Shown in pieces: positions 54,346 through 64,000 of a stretch of 64,000 nt of DNA; positions within the stretch are counted from its first letter, which is position 1, and each line of letters begins with the position of its first letter. The notes below the pieces were generated by a model. The model did no database searches and was not told where the DNA came from. It saw only the letters and a list, made by a program, of their open reading frames with translations. The position numbers and the translations under genes are program-made. Source of the stretch: Nevskia sp. (GTDB lineage: Bacteria > Pseudomonadota > Gammaproteobacteria > Nevskiales > Nevskiaceae); contig JADGHB010000004.1 of the NCBI GenBank assembly GCA_019689635.1, forward strand, positions 51,616-115,615, read 5' to 3'.

Positions 54346-55938
54346 TCACGGGGTCAGGACCGTCGGCCGCGCCTCGGGCAGGGTCTCCGGGAAATCCAGG
54401 GTGTAATGCAGGCCGCGGCTTTCGTGCCGCTGCAGGGCGGAGGCGACGATCAGCTCGGCGACCAGCACCAGGTTACGCAGTTCGATCAGGTGATGGGTGA
54501 CACGGTAGTTGCGGTAGAACTCGATGATCTCGCGCTTGAGCAGATCCACTCGATGCTGGGCACGCAGCAGGCGTTTGGTGGTGCGCACGATGCCAACGTA
54601 GTCCCACATGAAGGTGCGCAGTTCCAGCCAGTTGTGGGAGACCACCACGTCCTCGTCGGAATCCGAGACGCGCGATTCGTCCCAGGGCTTGAGCGGCGGC
54701 GGCGGCGGCATCTGGTCCAGAGTCTGCAACAGGTCTTCGGCCGCGGCCTTGGCGAACACCAGGCACTCGAGTAGCGAGTTACTGGCCAGGCGATTGGCGC
54801 CGTGCAACCCGGTGCAGGCGACTTCGCCGACCGCGTAGAGACCGGCGACGTCAGTCCGCGCATGCAAGTCCGTGATCACGCCGCCGCAGGTGAAATGCGC
54901 CGAGGGCACCACCGGGATCGGCTGGCGCGTGATGTCGATCCCCAGGCTCAGACAGTGTGCGTAGATCGAAGGGAAGTGGCTGCGCACGAACTCGGCCGGT
55001 TTGTGGCTGATATCGAGCCAGACATGCTTCACGCCGAGGCGCTTCATTTCGTGGTCGATGGCGCGCGCGACGACGTCACGCGGCGCCAGTTCCGCGCGCG
55101 GGTCGAACCGCGGCATGAAGCGCTCGCCAACCCCGCCGTCGGGCGTGGGTACGTGCAGAGTGGCGCCCTCGCCGCGGAGCGCTTCGGAGATCAGGAAGGA
55201 ACGCGATTCGCGATGGTACAAACAGGTCGGGTGGAACTGCATGAACTCCATGTTCGCCACCCGGCAGCCCGCGCGCCAGGCCATGGCGATGCCGTCCCCC
55301 GAAGCGCCGAAAGGATTGCTGGAGTAGAGATAGACCTGATTGGCGCCGCCGGTGGCGAGGATCACCGCTTTGGCCGGCACCGCCTCGACACGCTTGCGAT
55401 TGCGGTCGTAAAGGTAGGCACCCAGCACGCGCCGCGCCGTGCGTTCCACGATCAGGTCGATGGCCACGCTGCGCTCGCGCACGGTGATGTTGGGATGGCT
55501 GGCGGCGAGCTCGGCGAGCGTGGTCTCCACCGCACGGCCAGTGGCATCGGCTGCATGCACTACCCGTCGATGGCTGTGACCGCCTTCACGGGTCAGGTGC
55601 AGCCTCTGTCCGCGCAGTTCGCCTTCTTCGTGGGTGAACACCACCCCCTGTTCGACCAGCCAGCGGATGCAGTCGGGGCCACGCGCCACGGTGAAGCGCA
55701 CCGCCCGTTCGTCGCACAGCCCGGCGCCGGCGGCGAGGGTGTCGCGCACATGGGCTTCGAGCGAATCGTCCTCGTCGAGCACGGCGGAAATGCCGCCTTG
55801 AGCCCACAGCGTGCTGCCGGAGGCGAGCGTGCCCTTGGAAACGACCATCACGCGGCGGCCGGCCTGAGCCAGGCGCAGCGCGGCCGACAGGCCGGCGGCG
55901 CCGCTGCCGAGGATCAGCACTTCGGGTGCGGAAGTCAC
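54346..55938 (-). CDS. nadB: L-aspartate oxidase
   Basis: A 530-residue flavoprotein with the FAD motif [43 protein letters not shown] and the [17 protein letters not shown] block. It oxidises aspartate to iminoaspartate for NAD synthesis. The start is placed at GTG 55938, giving a normal length; the frame is open further upstream. It is divergent from rpoE, the usual gammaproteobacterial arrangement. Confidence 0.94.
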   Translation of the reverse strand: MTSAPEVLILGSGAAGLSAALRLAQAGRRVMVVSKGTLASGSTLWAQGGISAVLDEDDSLEAHVRDTLAAGAGLCDERAVRFTVARGPDCIRWLVEQGVVFTHEEGELRGQRLHLTREGGHSHRRVVHAADATGRAVETTLAELAASHPNITVRERSVAIDLIVERTARRVLGAYLYDRNRKRVEAVPAKAVILATGGANQVYLYSSNPFGASGDGIAMAWRAGCRVANMEFMQFHPTCLYHRESRSFLISEALRGEGATLHVPTPDGGVGERFMPRFDPRAELAPRDVVARAIDHEMKRLGVKHVWLDISHKPAEFVRSHFPSIYAHCLSLGIDITRQPIPVVPSAHFTCGGVITDLHARTDVAGLYAVGEVACTGLHGANRLASNSLLECLVFAKAAAEDLLQTLDQMPPPPPLKPWDESRVSDSDEDVVVSHNWLELRTFMWDYVGIVRTTKRLLRAQHRVDLLKREIIEFYRNYRVTHHLIELRNLVLVAELIVASALQRHESRGLHYTLDFPETLPEARPTVLTP

Positions 55939-55983
55939 GTGGCTACGGGCGATTCGGGGCGCCGGATCGGGTCGGCGGGTTGT

Positions 55984-55989
55984 TACAAT
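55984..55989 (+). promoter_or_regulatory. -10-like element upstream of rpoE
   Basis: TACAAT about 93 bp before the rpoE start. No strong -35 was found at 16-18 bp. Confidence 0.35.
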
Positions 55990-56081
55990 ACTCCAGTGAA
56001 CCGCGGCACCGGCGAGGGCCGTCAACTGATCCCCAAACCACACCGCGGGCCGCAAAGGACGACGGTTCGTAACCCCTGCGC

Positions 56082-56654
56082 ATGAGCGAACAACAAACGG
56101 ACGAACAACTGGTCGCTCGCGCGCAACAGGGCGATAAACGCGCCTTCGAAATGCTGGTGCGCAAATACCAGTACCGCATCATCCAGCTCGTCGGTCGCCT
56201 GGTCGGCGAGGGCGACGCGCCGGACGTCGCTCAGGAAACCTTCATCAAGGCGTATCGGGCGCTGTCCGGTTTTCGCGGTCAGAGCGCGTTTTACACCTGG
56301 CTGTACCGCATCGGCATCAACACCGCCAAGAACTACCTGGTCTCGCGCGGTCGTCGGCCGGCGGATCAGGATATCGATGTCGCCGACGCGGAACAATACG
56401 GCCATACCGAATATCTAAGCGATGTCGATACGCCGGAATCGATGTTGCTGTCGGAGGAGATCCGGCGCAAGGTGGCCGAGGTGATCCAGAAACTTCCCCC
56501 GGACCTGCGCCAGGCCATCACGCTGCGCGAACTGGAAGGTTTGAGCTACGAGGAGATCGCGGAAGTGATGGACTGCCCGATCGGCACGGTGCGCTCGCGC
56601 ATTTTCCGTGCCCGCGAGGCGATCGACGCCGTCGTGCAACCGCTGCTGGAATGA
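56082..56654 (+). CDS. rpoE: RNA polymerase sigma-E factor
   Basis: A 190-residue ECF sigma factor with region 2 ([34 protein letters not shown]) and region 4 ([20 protein letters not shown], then [20 protein letters not shown]). It directs the envelope stress response. Its regulators rseA and rseB and the protease mucD follow. A gap of 175 bp separates it from rseA, longer than in many relatives. Confidence 0.96.
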   Translation: MSEQQTDEQLVARAQQGDKRAFEMLVRKYQYRIIQLVGRLVGEGDAPDVAQETFIKAYRALSGFRGQSAFYTWLYRIGINTAKNYLVSRGRRPADQDIDVADAEQYGHTEYLSDVDTPESMLLSEEIRRKVAEVIQKLPPDLRQAITLRELEGLSYEEIAEVMDCPIGTVRSRIFRAREAIDAVVQPLLE

Positions 56655-56772
56655 GCCGCCTTATGCTTTCCTGCCTTGCGCGAACGACGTCCTTTGGATG
56701 CGGAGCTGAACAGCCCAATTGCCGCGCTGCAGCAGCACAGGAGCGATTTTTTGCCCGACGCGCGCGGGTTGT

Positions 56773-56799
56773 GGAACTTTCTGCGTTGCCCGTTGTTTA
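56773..56799 (+). promoter_or_regulatory. Possible sigma-E promoter before rseA
   Basis: GGAACTT (56773-56779) matches the sigma-E -35 element; about 16 bp later TTTAT is a poor match to the usual TCTGA or TCTAA. It lies in the rpoE-rseA gap, where an autoregulated promoter would be sensible. Confidence 0.3.
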
Positions 56800-56829
56800 T
56801 GGGTTCGGTACCTTAATGCCGGCTGAACG

Positions 56830-57468
56830 ATGAACCGCCCGGAACTGGATTCGATGTCCGAAATGCTTCTGTCCGCCATGCTGGACGGAGAGTGCGACGC
56901 CGACGAGACGAGGCGCATGCTCGATGCAACCGGCGCTTCGCCCGCCCTGCAGCGGCGCTGGAGCCGGCTTTGCCTGGTGCACGATGCCCTGCGCGGGGTG
57001 CGGGTCCGGTCCGTCGACGACGCTTTCTGTGCCGGCGTGATGAGCGCGCTGGAGGGGATCGAACCCGAGTTTTCCAACGCCCCCAAGCTCGTCCCGCGAG
57101 TCGGCAGGCGCCGTTCCTACTGGCGCCCGCTGGCCGGACTTGCCGCCGCGGCGTCCGTCGCTGCGGTCCTGGGCTTCGGATTGCAGGCCTGGCTGAATCC
57201 GCAAGCATCGACATCCCTCGCCAGCGCGTCCTCGACGCCGATGCCGCCCTTGCCAGCGCAGCTGGCGAGCGCGCCGGCGGCCACGACGGTCTCCGCGGAA
57301 CCGGAGGAAACGCGCTGGAGCCAGCTCGACGCCGACACGGCGCGTCAGCTCAACGAATACCTGCTGGACCATAGCAATCTGCGCGCTGCCCAGGGCATGG
57401 GCGGGGCGCTGAGCTACGCGCGCATGACAGCGCGCCCCGTCGAGTATCGCCAGGGCGCTTCGCACTGA
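56830..57468 (+). CDS. rseA: Anti-sigma-E factor RseA/MucA
   Basis: A 212-residue membrane protein. The cytoplasmic N-terminus (MSEMLLSAMLDGECDADE, WSRLCLVHDALRG) matches the RseA sigma-binding domain, one membrane helix follows (about 98-121, PLAGLAAAASVAAVLGFGLQ), and the periplasmic part ends with a segment (NEYLLDHSNL) also found in MucA. It holds sigma-E inactive until cleaved under stress. Its stop shares one base with the rseB start. Confidence 0.93.
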   Translation: MNRPELDSMSEMLLSAMLDGECDADETRRMLDATGASPALQRRWSRLCLVHDALRGVRVRSVDDAFCAGVMSALEGIEPEFSNAPKLVPRVGRRRSYWRPLAGLAAAASVAAVLGFGLQAWLNPQASTSLASASSTPMPPLPAQLASAPAATTVSAEPEETRWSQLDADTARQLNEYLLDHSNLRAAQGMGGALSYARMTARPVEYRQGASH

Positions 57469-58502
57469 TGCGCGCGCGGCTGCTCTGTGCCGGCGCGGCG
57501 GCCTGGGTCGCCGTGGCGCTGCCGGCTCAGGCGGCCTCCATCGGCGACGATCCCGCGGGCAATCTGATCCGCGCCGCCGCAGCTTCGCGCACCACCACCT
57601 ACGAAGGCGTGATGGTGTACCGCGGCGACAATGGCGACCGCTTCGAAGTCCTGCGCGTACAGCATCGCTACCAGGACGGCAGCGAGCGCGAGCGCCTGGT
57701 GGCCCTCACCGGCGAACCGCGCCAGCTTCTGCGCATCGACAACAAGCTGATCTGCATCCTGCCCAAGGATCAAATGGTCAGCCTGGCGCGACCCGGTCTG
57801 CGCGGCTTCCTGACTCAGCTCAACGCCGATCGCGTGCAAATGCTCGGTCATTGGTACGACTTCCGCGACCTGGGGCTCGGGCGCATCGCCGGCCGCATGT
57901 GCAACGGCGTGGCGGTGCTGCCGCGCGACGAATACCGCTACGGCTACGAGGTCTGGGCCGATCGCGACACCGGCCTGCCGCTGAAGATCAGTCTGGTCGG
58001 CAGCCGCGGCGAGGTGCTGGAACAGGTGATGTTCACCGATATTTCTTTTCCCGCTTCCATCCCCGATTCCGTTTTCACGGCAGCGGTGGATTCCTCCAAG
58101 TTCAAGGCCGTCGCGCAGGACCTGCCGACGCTCGACACGGGCACGACGCCGCCCGGCAAGCCGCAGGTTTCTTTCGATCAGTTGCCGCCCGGCTACCACG
58201 TCGTGGCCCACGAGGACCGGCCCTTGTCGAACGGACAGCCCGGCCAGATGGAACAACTGCTGCTGTCCGACGGCCTGTCCGCGGTTTCGGTATTCAGCGA
58301 GATCGAACAGCACGCGGCGCCCGACAAGCTGTTCCGAGGGGTTTCCCATCTGGGCCCGGTGCAGGCGTATGGCCGCGTGATCGGTTCTTATCACATCACC
58401 ATCGTCGGCGAGGTGCCGCCGCAAGCGATCCGCATGATCGGCGACGGCGCCCATCCGGTGCTGCCGCTTCCGACCGCGCCAGCGGAATCCGCCACGCCTT
58501 AG
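57468..58502 (+). CDS. rseB: Sigma-E regulatory protein RseB/MucB
   Basis: A 344-residue periplasmic protein with a signal peptide (cleaved near LPAQA). The N-terminal lipoprotein-carrier-like domain contains YEGVMVYRGDNGDRFEVLRV, and the C-terminal domain contains DQLPPGYHVV. It binds RseA and mislocalised lipoproteins or lipopolysaccharide and protects RseA from cleavage. Length is normal. Confidence 0.94.
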   Translation: MRARLLCAGAAAWVAVALPAQAASIGDDPAGNLIRAAAASRTTTYEGVMVYRGDNGDRFEVLRVQHRYQDGSERERLVALTGEPRQLLRIDNKLICILPKDQMVSLARPGLRGFLTQLNADRVQMLGHWYDFRDLGLGRIAGRMCNGVAVLPRDEYRYGYEVWADRDTGLPLKISLVGSRGEVLEQVMFTDISFPASIPDSVFTAAVDSSKFKAVAQDLPTLDTGTTPPGKPQVSFDQLPPGYHVVAHEDRPLSNGQPGQMEQLLLSDGLSAVSVFSEIEQHAAPDKLFRGVSHLGPVQAYGRVIGSYHITIVGEVPPQAIRMIGDGAHPVLPLPTAPAESATP

Positions 58503-58513
58503 CCGGTCCGCAA

Positions 58514-58541
58514 CGGCGGTCACTCACTGCAACGACCGCCG
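58514..58541. repeat. Hairpin between rseB and mucD
   Basis: A perfect 8-bp inverted repeat CGGCGGTC/GACCGCCG with a 12-base loop in the 103-bp gap. It has no T-run; it could reduce read-through or affect message processing. A -10-like GACAAT follows at 58550-58555. Confidence 0.45.
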
Positions 58542-58605
58542 GCTTGCGCGACAATAGTCGGCGGGCCGTGCCTCAGATCCGCCCGCTCGTCCATCGGAGT
58601 ACCGA

Positions 58606-60159
58606 ATGACGCTTCGTTCCGCCCCCCCACTGCGGATACTCTCCTGTTGCGCGCTGGCGCTGATGGCCGGTTGCCAGCGGGCGCAGCCCGCGCTGCCGGA
58701 TTTTGCCGATCTGGTGGACCGGGTAAGCCCTACGGTGGTCAACATCAGCGCCGTGCCGGCGAGCCCCCAGGATTCCGACGCCGGGGACGCCGATCAGGAT
58801 CGATCGACGCCGGACTGGCTGAAGAAATTCCTCGAACAGCACAAGAATGACGGCGGTTCGAGCGAGGGACAGGACCAGGACCAGAGTCCCGGAGCCACTC
58901 CGGGGGATCGTTCGGACAATGACCAGGGCGATGGCGATGGCGCCCCGCTGGACGAAGAACAGTCTCTGGGTTCGGGCTTCATCCTGTCCTCCGACGGCTA
59001 CATCCTCACCAATCAGCACGTGGTCAGCGATGCCAAGGAAGTGGTCGTCCGCCTGTCCGACCATCGTCAGTTTCCGGCGCAGGTGGTGGGCAGCGACGCG
59101 CGCAGCGACATCGCCCTGCTCAAGATCGCGGCCACTGGACTGCCGGCAGTCAAGCTCGCCGACATGAAGAAAGTCCGCGTGGGCGAGTGGGTGATGGCGA
59201 TCGGCTCGCCGTTCGGTTTCGACTATTCGGTGACCGCCGGCATCATTTCGGCCAAGGGCCGCAATCTCGACACCGAGCAATACGTGCCCTTCATCCAGAC
59301 CGACGCGGCGATCAATCCCGGCAATTCCGGCGGTCCGTTATTCAACCTCAAAGGCGAGGTGGTCGGCGTCAATTCGCAGATCTACAGCCAGACTGGCGGT
59401 TTCATGGGCGTGGCTTTCGCCATTCCCATCGACGTCGCCGCCAAGGTGGCGCGCGAACTCAAGGAGCACGGCCACGTCACGCGCGGCTGGCTGGGGGTGG
59501 TGGTCCAGGCGGTGGACGATCGCAAGCTGGCCAAGTCCTTCGGCCTGGCCAAACCAGAAGGCGCGCTCATCGCCAAGGTGCTGCCGGACAGCCCGGCGGC
59601 GCAGGCCGGGCTCAGGGTCGGCGACGTGATCCTCAAGTACAACGGCACCGAACTGGTCAGCTCACGCGCCTTGCCACCGCTGGTGGGGGACAGTACGCCG
59701 GGCGACACCGTCGCGCTGGAGCTGATGCGCGATGGCCGGATCGTCACCGTCAAGGTCGAAGTGGGCACGCTGGACAACCAGGACCAGGCTTTGGACCGTG
59801 TGCAGCCCGGCGCCTCGCCTGCCCCGGAACTCGTCCCGCGGCACGAGCGCAACGAAAGCCACTCCGGCGGTCCGCTGGGGCTGGAGCTGCAGGACTTGAG
59901 CGACGAGGAGCGCAAGCGCGCCAACGTGGTGGCCGGAGGCGTGCGCGTGCTGGCCGTAGGGCCGGGACCGGGGCGCGATGCCGGCGTGGAGCGCGGCGAC
60001 ATCATTCTTTCCATCGCCGGGCAGGAAGTGGACAGCGTCGCGCGCTGCGCCGAGGTTGCCGGCCGCCTGACGCCGGGAATCAGCGTGCCGATGCTGGTGC
60101 AGCGCCAGGGTGCGCCCCTGTTCTTGGCCTTGCAGACGCCGCCCGCCGGCTCGCGGTGA
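58606..60159 (+). CDS. mucD: DegP/MucD-type periplasmic serine protease, apparently a lipoprotein
   Basis: A 517-residue HtrA protease with the catalytic triad His138 (TNQHVV), Asp168 (SDIALL) and Ser241 (PGNSGGPL), followed by two PDZ domains (about 285-375 and 415-510). It degrades misfolded envelope proteins. The signal ends MAGCQR, so the cysteine may be lipidated. An acidic, low-complexity segment rich in Asp, Gln, Ser and Gly (about residues 50-110) stands where DegP has its regulatory loop. It is the fourth gene of the sigma-E operon. Confidence 0.93.
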   Translation: MTLRSAPPLRILSCCALALMAGCQRAQPALPDFADLVDRVSPTVVNISAVPASPQDSDAGDADQDRSTPDWLKKFLEQHKNDGGSSEGQDQDQSPGATPGDRSDNDQGDGDGAPLDEEQSLGSGFILSSDGYILTNQHVVSDAKEVVVRLSDHRQFPAQVVGSDARSDIALLKIAATGLPAVKLADMKKVRVGEWVMAIGSPFGFDYSVTAGIISAKGRNLDTEQYVPFIQTDAAINPGNSGGPLFNLKGEVVGVNSQIYSQTGGFMGVAFAIPIDVAAKVARELKEHGHVTRGWLGVVVQAVDDRKLAKSFGLAKPEGALIAKVLPDSPAAQAGLRVGDVILKYNGTELVSSRALPPLVGDSTPGDTVALELMRDGRIVTVKVEVGTLDNQDQALDRVQPGASPAPELVPRHERNESHSGGPLGLELQDLSDEERKRANVVAGGVRVLAVGPGPGRDAGVERGDIILSIAGQEVDSVARCAEVAGRLTPGISVPMLVQRQGAPLFLALQTPPAGSR

Positions 60160-60431
60160 TGGCCGATCCCTTCCCGAGCATTCTGCGCGCCACGCTGCTG
60201 ACTCGGCCCGGATGCCATTTGTGCGAGGAATTTCTCGCGCAGTTGGTCGCCGCCCGTCCGCAGCTGGCGGGTTGCGTGGAGATCGCCGACGTGGACAGCC
60301 GGCCGGAGTGGCGCCGGCGCTACGGTTACCGCATCCCGGCGCTGCTCGACGCGCACGGCGAGCTGGTCTGCGCCCTACGCTTCGATGCCCAGGCGGTTGA
60401 CGAAAAGCTCAAGAGCGTGCCGAAGGCTTAA
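60159..60431 (+). CDS. Glutaredoxin-like protein
   Basis: A 90-residue thioredoxin-fold protein with a CxxC site (Cys19 and Cys22 in [10 protein letters not shown]) and [13 protein letters not shown] giving the cis-proline loop. Proteins of this family (DUF836) are often found beside lepA. Its start shares one base with the mucD stop. The cytoplasmic partner is unknown. Confidence 0.8.
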   Translation: MADPFPSILRATLLTRPGCHLCEEFLAQLVAARPQLAGCVEIADVDSRPEWRRRYGYRIPALLDAHGELVCALRFDAQAVDEKLKSVPKA

Positions 60432-60445
60432 ATCGCGCAAACGGC

Positions 60446-60473
60446 TATACTTCGCCGCCATTTGGCGGCTTTT
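60446..60473 (+). promoter_or_regulatory. -10 element and terminator-like hairpin in the lepA leader
   Basis: TATACT (60446-60451) is a good -10 element. A perfect 6-bp hairpin GCCGCC/GGCGGC (60454-60459 with 60464-60469, loop ATTT) is followed by TTTT, two bases before the lepA start codon. It may end the upstream operon, or, if the promoter is used, fold at the very 5' end and cover the start region of lepA. Only GGCGG could act as ribosome site, and it is in the stem. Confidence 0.55.
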
Positions 60474-60475
60474 CC

Positions 60476-62308
60476 ATGACGCAGCCTCCCGCAAAGCAGG
60501 CGCTGATCCGCAATTTCTGCATCATCGCGCACATCGACCACGGCAAATCCACGCTCGCCGACCGCTTCATCCAGCTGTGCGGGGGCCTGCAGGCGCGCGA
60601 GATGACGGAGCAAGTGCTGGACAACAACCCGATCGAGCGCGAGCGTGGCATCACGATCAAGGCGCAGGCGGTTTCCTTGAACTACGCGGCGCGCGACGGC
60701 CGGACTTATCAACTCAACTTGATCGACACGCCGGGGCACGTGGATTTCTCTTACGAAGTCAGCCGCTCGCTGGCGGCCTGCGAAGGCGCGCTGCTGGTGG
60801 TGGACGCCAGCCAGGGCGTGGAGGCGCAATCGGTGGCCAACTGCTACACCGCGATCGAGCAGAACCTGGAAGTGCTGCCGGTGCTCAACAAGATCGACCT
60901 CGCCAACGCCGAACCCGAGCGCGTGGCGCAGGAGATCGAGGACATCATTGGCATCGCGGCCGCCGACGCCTTGCGCATCTCGGCCAAGACCGGACAGGGC
61001 GTGCCCGAAGTGCTCGAAGCGGTGGTGCACCGGCTGCCTCCACCCCGTGGTGATCCTGCGGGTCCGCTGCAGGCGCTGATCGTGGATTCCTGGTTCGACA
61101 ACTACCTCGGCGTGGTCTCGCTGGTGCGCGTGGTCAACGGCCGCATCGCGCGCGGCCAGAAGCTCAGGGTGATGTCCACCGGCCGCGACTACGAAGTGAG
61201 CCTGCTCGGGGTGCACACGCCCAAGCGCGTGGCGCGCGAGGCTCTGGAGTGCGGCGAAGTGGGATTCGTGGTCGCCGGCATCAAGGATATCGATGGCGCG
61301 CCGGTCGGCGACACCCTGACGGACGCCGCGCAGCCCTGCGCTTCCCCGCTGCCCGGCTTCCGCCAGGTGCAGCCGCGCGTGTTCGCCGGCATGTTCCCGG
61401 TGGATGCCGACGACTTCGAGAACTTCCGCGACTCGCTGCACAAGTTGCGCCTCAACGACTCCGCGCTCCAGTTCGAGCCGGAGAATTCCACCGCGCTGGG
61501 CTTCGGCTTCCGCATTGGCTTCCTCGGCATGCTGCACATGGAAATCGTGCAGGAGCGGCTGGAGCGCGAGTACGGCCTCAATCTCATCACCACCGCTCCC
61601 TCGGTGGTCTACGAAGTGCTGATGCGCGACGGCCGCGTGCGCCGCATCGACAACCCGGCCGAGCTGCCCGACCCGGGGCAGTACCAGGAGATCCGCGAGC
61701 CGATCATCCTCTGCCGCCTGCTGATGCCGCCGGCCTATGTCGGCCCGGTGATGCAACTGTGCATGGAAAAGCGCGGCGTGCAGAAGAACCTGCGCTACCA
61801 CGGCAGCCAGGTGCAGATGGAAGTGGAGATGCCGCTGGCCGAAGTGGTGATGGATTTCTTCGACCGGCTCAAGAGCGTCTCGCGCGGTTACGCCAGCTTC
61901 GAATACGAGTTCCTGCGCTTCCAGGCGGCGGATCTGGTCAAGCTCGACGTGCTGGTCAACGGCGACAAGGTCGATGCGCTCGCCACCATCGTCCATCGCC
62001 AAGCCGCGTATCCGCGCGGGCGGGAGCTCACCGAGCGCATGCAGAAGGTGATCCACCGCCAGATGTTCGACGTGGCGATCCAGGCCGCCATCGGCGGCAA
62101 GATCATCGCCCGGACGACGGTCAAGGCGCTGCGCAAGGACGTGCTGGCCAAATGCTACGGCGGCGACGTGTCGCGCAAGCGCAAGCTGCTGGAAAAACAG
62201 AAGGAAGGCAAAAAGCGCATGAAGCAGGTCGGTGCCATCGAGATTCCCCAGGAGGCGTTTCTCGCGGTGCTCGGCGTGGAGCGCAAGAACGGAAGGAACA
62301 CGCAATGA
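60476..62308 (+). CDS. lepA: Elongation factor 4 (LepA)
   Basis: A 610-residue translational GTPase with G-motifs [13 protein letters not shown] (P-loop), [12 protein letters not shown] and NKIDL, an EF-G-like domain III, and the LepA-specific C-terminal domain ([20 protein letters not shown]). It helps ribosomes or initiation under stress. Its stop overlaps the lepB start by 4 bp. Confidence 0.97.
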   Translation: MTQPPAKQALIRNFCIIAHIDHGKSTLADRFIQLCGGLQAREMTEQVLDNNPIERERGITIKAQAVSLNYAARDGRTYQLNLIDTPGHVDFSYEVSRSLAACEGALLVVDASQGVEAQSVANCYTAIEQNLEVLPVLNKIDLANAEPERVAQEIEDIIGIAAADALRISAKTGQGVPEVLEAVVHRLPPPRGDPAGPLQALIVDSWFDNYLGVVSLVRVVNGRIARGQKLRVMSTGRDYEVSLLGVHTPKRVAREALECGEVGFVVAGIKDIDGAPVGDTLTDAAQPCASPLPGFRQVQPRVFAGMFPVDADDFENFRDSLHKLRLNDSALQFEPENSTALGFGFRIGFLGMLHMEIVQERLEREYGLNLITTAPSVVYEVLMRDGRVRRIDNPAELPDPGQYQEIREPIILCRLLMPPAYVGPVMQLCMEKRGVQKNLRYHGSQVQMEVEMPLAEVVMDFFDRLKSVSRGYASFEYEFLRFQAADLVKLDVLVNGDKVDALATIVHRQAAYPRGRELTERMQKVIHRQMFDVAIQAAIGGKIIARTTVKALRKDVLAKCYGGDVSRKRKLLEKQKEGKKRMKQVGAIEIPQEAFLAVLGVERKNGRNTQ

Positions 62309-63099
62309 GCTTCGTCGTCGTTTTCAACTACGCCCTGACGATCCTGACCGCCGTCACCGGCGCGGTGTGGCTGCTGGACAAGCTGTGGCTCGCGCGCCGG
62401 CGCCGCGCGCGCAGCGGCGAGGCGGCCAGGCCGGGCGCGGTGGTGGATTTCTGCGTCGGTCTGTTTCCGGTGATCCTGCTGGTGTTCGTGGTGCGGTCCT
62501 TCATCGTCGAACCTTTCCGCATTCCCTCCGGCTCGATGATTCCGACGCTGCACGTGGGCGATTTCATCCTGGTCAACAAGTTCGACTACGGTCTGCGCTG
62601 TCCGATCGGTCGCTGCAAGTTCCTCGACATCGGCGAGCCGAAACGCGGCGACGTGGTGGTGTTCCGCTGGCCGCGAGATCCCAGCGTGGATTTCATCAAG
62701 CGCGTGATCGGGCTGCCCGGCGACCATATCCGCTATGTCAACAAGGTGCTCACGGTCAACGGCGATACCGCCAGCCTGACGCCGGCCGGTGGCGGCGGCG
62801 AGGAGGGCGCGCAGCGCTTCCACGAAGTTTTCAGCGGCGTGCGCCACGACATCCTGATCGTGCCCGACCGCGTCGGCGATCCCTATAGTTGCCCCTTCGT
62901 CCATCCCAATCCGGACGATTTCGAATACACCGTGCCGCCGGGGCAGTACTTCATGATGGGCGACAACCGCGACGGCTCCAACGACAGCCGCTGCTGGGGC
63001 ACGGTGCCGGAGGCCGATCTCAAGGGCAAGGCCATCCTGATCTGGATGAGCTGGAACGGCGCTCCGGTGTTTTCGCGCATCGGCACGCTGATCCATTAA
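62305..63099 (+). CDS. lepB: Signal peptidase I
   Basis: A 264-residue inner membrane protease with two N-terminal membrane segments and the Ser-Lys dyad: Ser77 in PSGSMIPTL and Lys132 in KRVIGLPGD, plus [12 protein letters not shown]. It removes signal peptides of exported proteins. ATGA overlap with lepA. Confidence 0.96.
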   Translation: MSFVVVFNYALTILTAVTGAVWLLDKLWLARRRRARSGEAARPGAVVDFCVGLFPVILLVFVVRSFIVEPFRIPSGSMIPTLHVGDFILVNKFDYGLRCPIGRCKFLDIGEPKRGDVVVFRWPRDPSVDFIKRVIGLPGDHIRYVNKVLTVNGDTASLTPAGGGGEEGAQRFHEVFSGVRHDILIVPDRVGDPYSCPFVHPNPDDFEYTVPPGQYFMMGDNRDGSNDSRCWGTVPEADLKGKAILIWMSWNGAPVFSRIGTLIH

Positions 63100-63128
63100 G
63101 ATGCGCGGGCGTGGAGGAGGATCGCGAC

Positions 63129-63515
63129 ATGAACGGCGCGCTTAGGCAACGCGGGCTTGGCTTGTTGGGCCTGATCTTCGTGCTGGCGTTGGTCGGCTTC
63201 GTGGCCTTGCTCCTGATCAAGTGCGGACCGGTGTATCTCAACCAGATGACGATCGAGCGCGATCTGCGCGAGATCGCCAATCAGGCCACGGTGGTCGACG
63301 GCCAGGTGGATGTCGGCGCGCTGCGCAGCGCGATCGAGCGGCGTTGGGACGTGGACTACATCACCCAGCTCGAGCCGCGCGACATCAAGGTGGTGCGCGG
63401 CGAGCGCGGACTGACCCTGTCCTACGACTACGAGGCGCGCGAGCACCTGTTCTACAACATCTACATCGTCATCCATTTCGCGGACGACATTCCGATCCGC
63501 GGCGGGGCCGGTTGA
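63129..63515 (+). CDS. DUF4845 small membrane protein
   Basis: A 128-residue protein with an N-terminal type IV pilin-like hydrophobic segment ([20 protein letters not shown]) and a small periplasmic domain ([20 protein letters not shown]). Proteins of this type commonly lie between lepB and rnc in Gammaproteobacteria; their function is unknown. GGAGGATCG precedes the ATG at 63129. Its stop overlaps the rnc TTG. Confidence 0.85.
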   Translation: MNGALRQRGLGLLGLIFVLALVGFVALLLIKCGPVYLNQMTIERDLREIANQATVVDGQVDVGALRSAIERRWDVDYITQLEPRDIKVVRGERGLTLSYDYEAREHLFYNIYIVIHFADDIPIRGGAG

Positions 63516-64000
63516 ACGACGCGCGTGCACGACTGCAAGGGGCGCTCGGCTGCGAGTTCCGCGACGAGCGCTGGCTGGAGCGGGCGCTGACCCACCGCAG
63601 CGCCGGCCAGGCGCACAACGAGCGCCTGGAATTCCTCGGCGACGCCTTGCTCAATTTCGTGATCGGCGAAGCGCTGTTTCGTGAGCGCCCGGCAGCGACC
63701 GAGGGCGAGCTCTCGCGCCTGCGCGCGGCGCTGGTGTGCGAGGCCGCACTGGCGGACATCGCGCGGCGCCTCGAGCTGGGCGAGGCATTGCAACTGGGCC
63801 CCGGCGAGCTCAAAAGCGGCGGTTTCCGCCGCGACTCCATCCTGGCCGATGCACTGGAGGCCGTGATCGGCGCGCTATACCTGGATCGCGGCATGGAGAC
63901 CGCGCGCGAGGCCTGTTTGCGCTTGTACGCCGAGGCGCTGCAGCGCTTGCCGCAGACCATGCCCAAAGACGCCAAGACCCAGCTGCAGGAAACGCTGCAG
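63512..64000 (+). CDS. rnc: Ribonuclease III, N-terminal 163 residues
   Basis: The gene begins with TTG overlapping the previous stop (TTGA) and runs off the right edge. It contains the RNase III signature [20 protein letters not shown] and the second acidic cluster in [20 protein letters not shown]. It cuts double-stranded RNA in rRNA and mRNA processing. The double-stranded RNA-binding domain is beyond the window. Confidence 0.93.
   Translation, partial: MNDARARLQGALGCEFRDERWLERALTHRSAGQAHNERLEFLGDALLNFVIGEALFRERPAATEGELSRLRAALVCEAALADIARRLELGEALQLGPGELKSGGFRRDSILADALEAVIGALYLDRGMETAREACLRLYAEALQRLPQTMPKDAKTQLQETLQ

Noticed and set aside
63512..64000. Absence of rnc because no ATG frame starts here
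   Set aside because: A TTG start overlapping the previous stop opens a frame with the RNase III signature that runs to the window edge.

Overview
The window is GC-rich, densely coded bacterial chromosome. Its gene orders are typical of Gammaproteobacteria: ruvCAB-ybgC-tolQRAB-pal-cpoB-queE-queC-tRNA-Lys, nadB divergent from rpoE-rseA-rseB-mucD, lepA-lepB-rnc, and a complete ccmABCDEFGHI operon. Together with the lipid and terpene catabolism and a SWIB-domain protein, this suggests an environmental, aerobic gammaproteobacterium near the Nevskiales/Xanthomonadales. That placement is an inference from gene content, not a phylogeny. I found no CRISPR array, prophage or complete insertion sequence.

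Layout. 1-4272: end of a carboxylase beta subunit, then an acyl-CoA dehydrogenase, a hydratase and a biotin-carrying alpha subunit. This is the atuCDEF order of the acyclic terpene (citronellol/geraniol) pathway. 4294-11840: an OmpA-like porin and an acyl-CoA dehydrogenase (minus strand) facing an acyl-CoA synthetase, a short-chain dehydrogenase and a large lipoprotein with an alpha/beta-hydrolase nucleophile motif. 11825-13939: a decayed cytochrome c fragment, a ferritin-like diiron protein and folD. 14030-21044: the cytochrome c maturation operon. 21130-27143: a MaoC hydratase, then galU directly upstream of sucA-sucB. 27209-33327: an AraC regulator, a small unknown gene, a metal-dependent hydrolase-like protein, a substrate-binding/VWA lipoprotein, lpd (separated from sucAB) and a YfaZ-like outer membrane protein.

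33337-42946: yebC-ruvCAB, the Tol-Pal envelope system and the first queuosine genes, many joined by ATGA- or GTGA-type overlaps. 42966-43218: a tRNA-Lys locus with an unusual structure. A 20-nt copy of the tRNA 5' end, then a 127-nt palindrome-rich segment, precede the intact gene, as expected for an insertion with target duplication. 43341-50892: an MdtABC-type RND efflux operon. 50934-53264: ispB between two tRNA-Pro genes, then an enoyl-CoA hydratase. 53497-54223: two short, very basic proteins, one with a SWIB domain. 54346-64000: nadB, the sigma-E envelope stress operon with a MucD protease, a glutaredoxin-like protein, lepA, lepB, a DUF4845 protein and the start of rnc.

Most of the window is conserved housekeeping. 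The parts most worth a second look are the tRNA-Lys insertion, the cytochrome c relic, the SBP-VWA lipoprotein, the large lipoprotein hydrolase, the basic/SWIB gene pair, and structured leaders before galU and lepA. I see no clear evidence for an entirely new multi-gene system.
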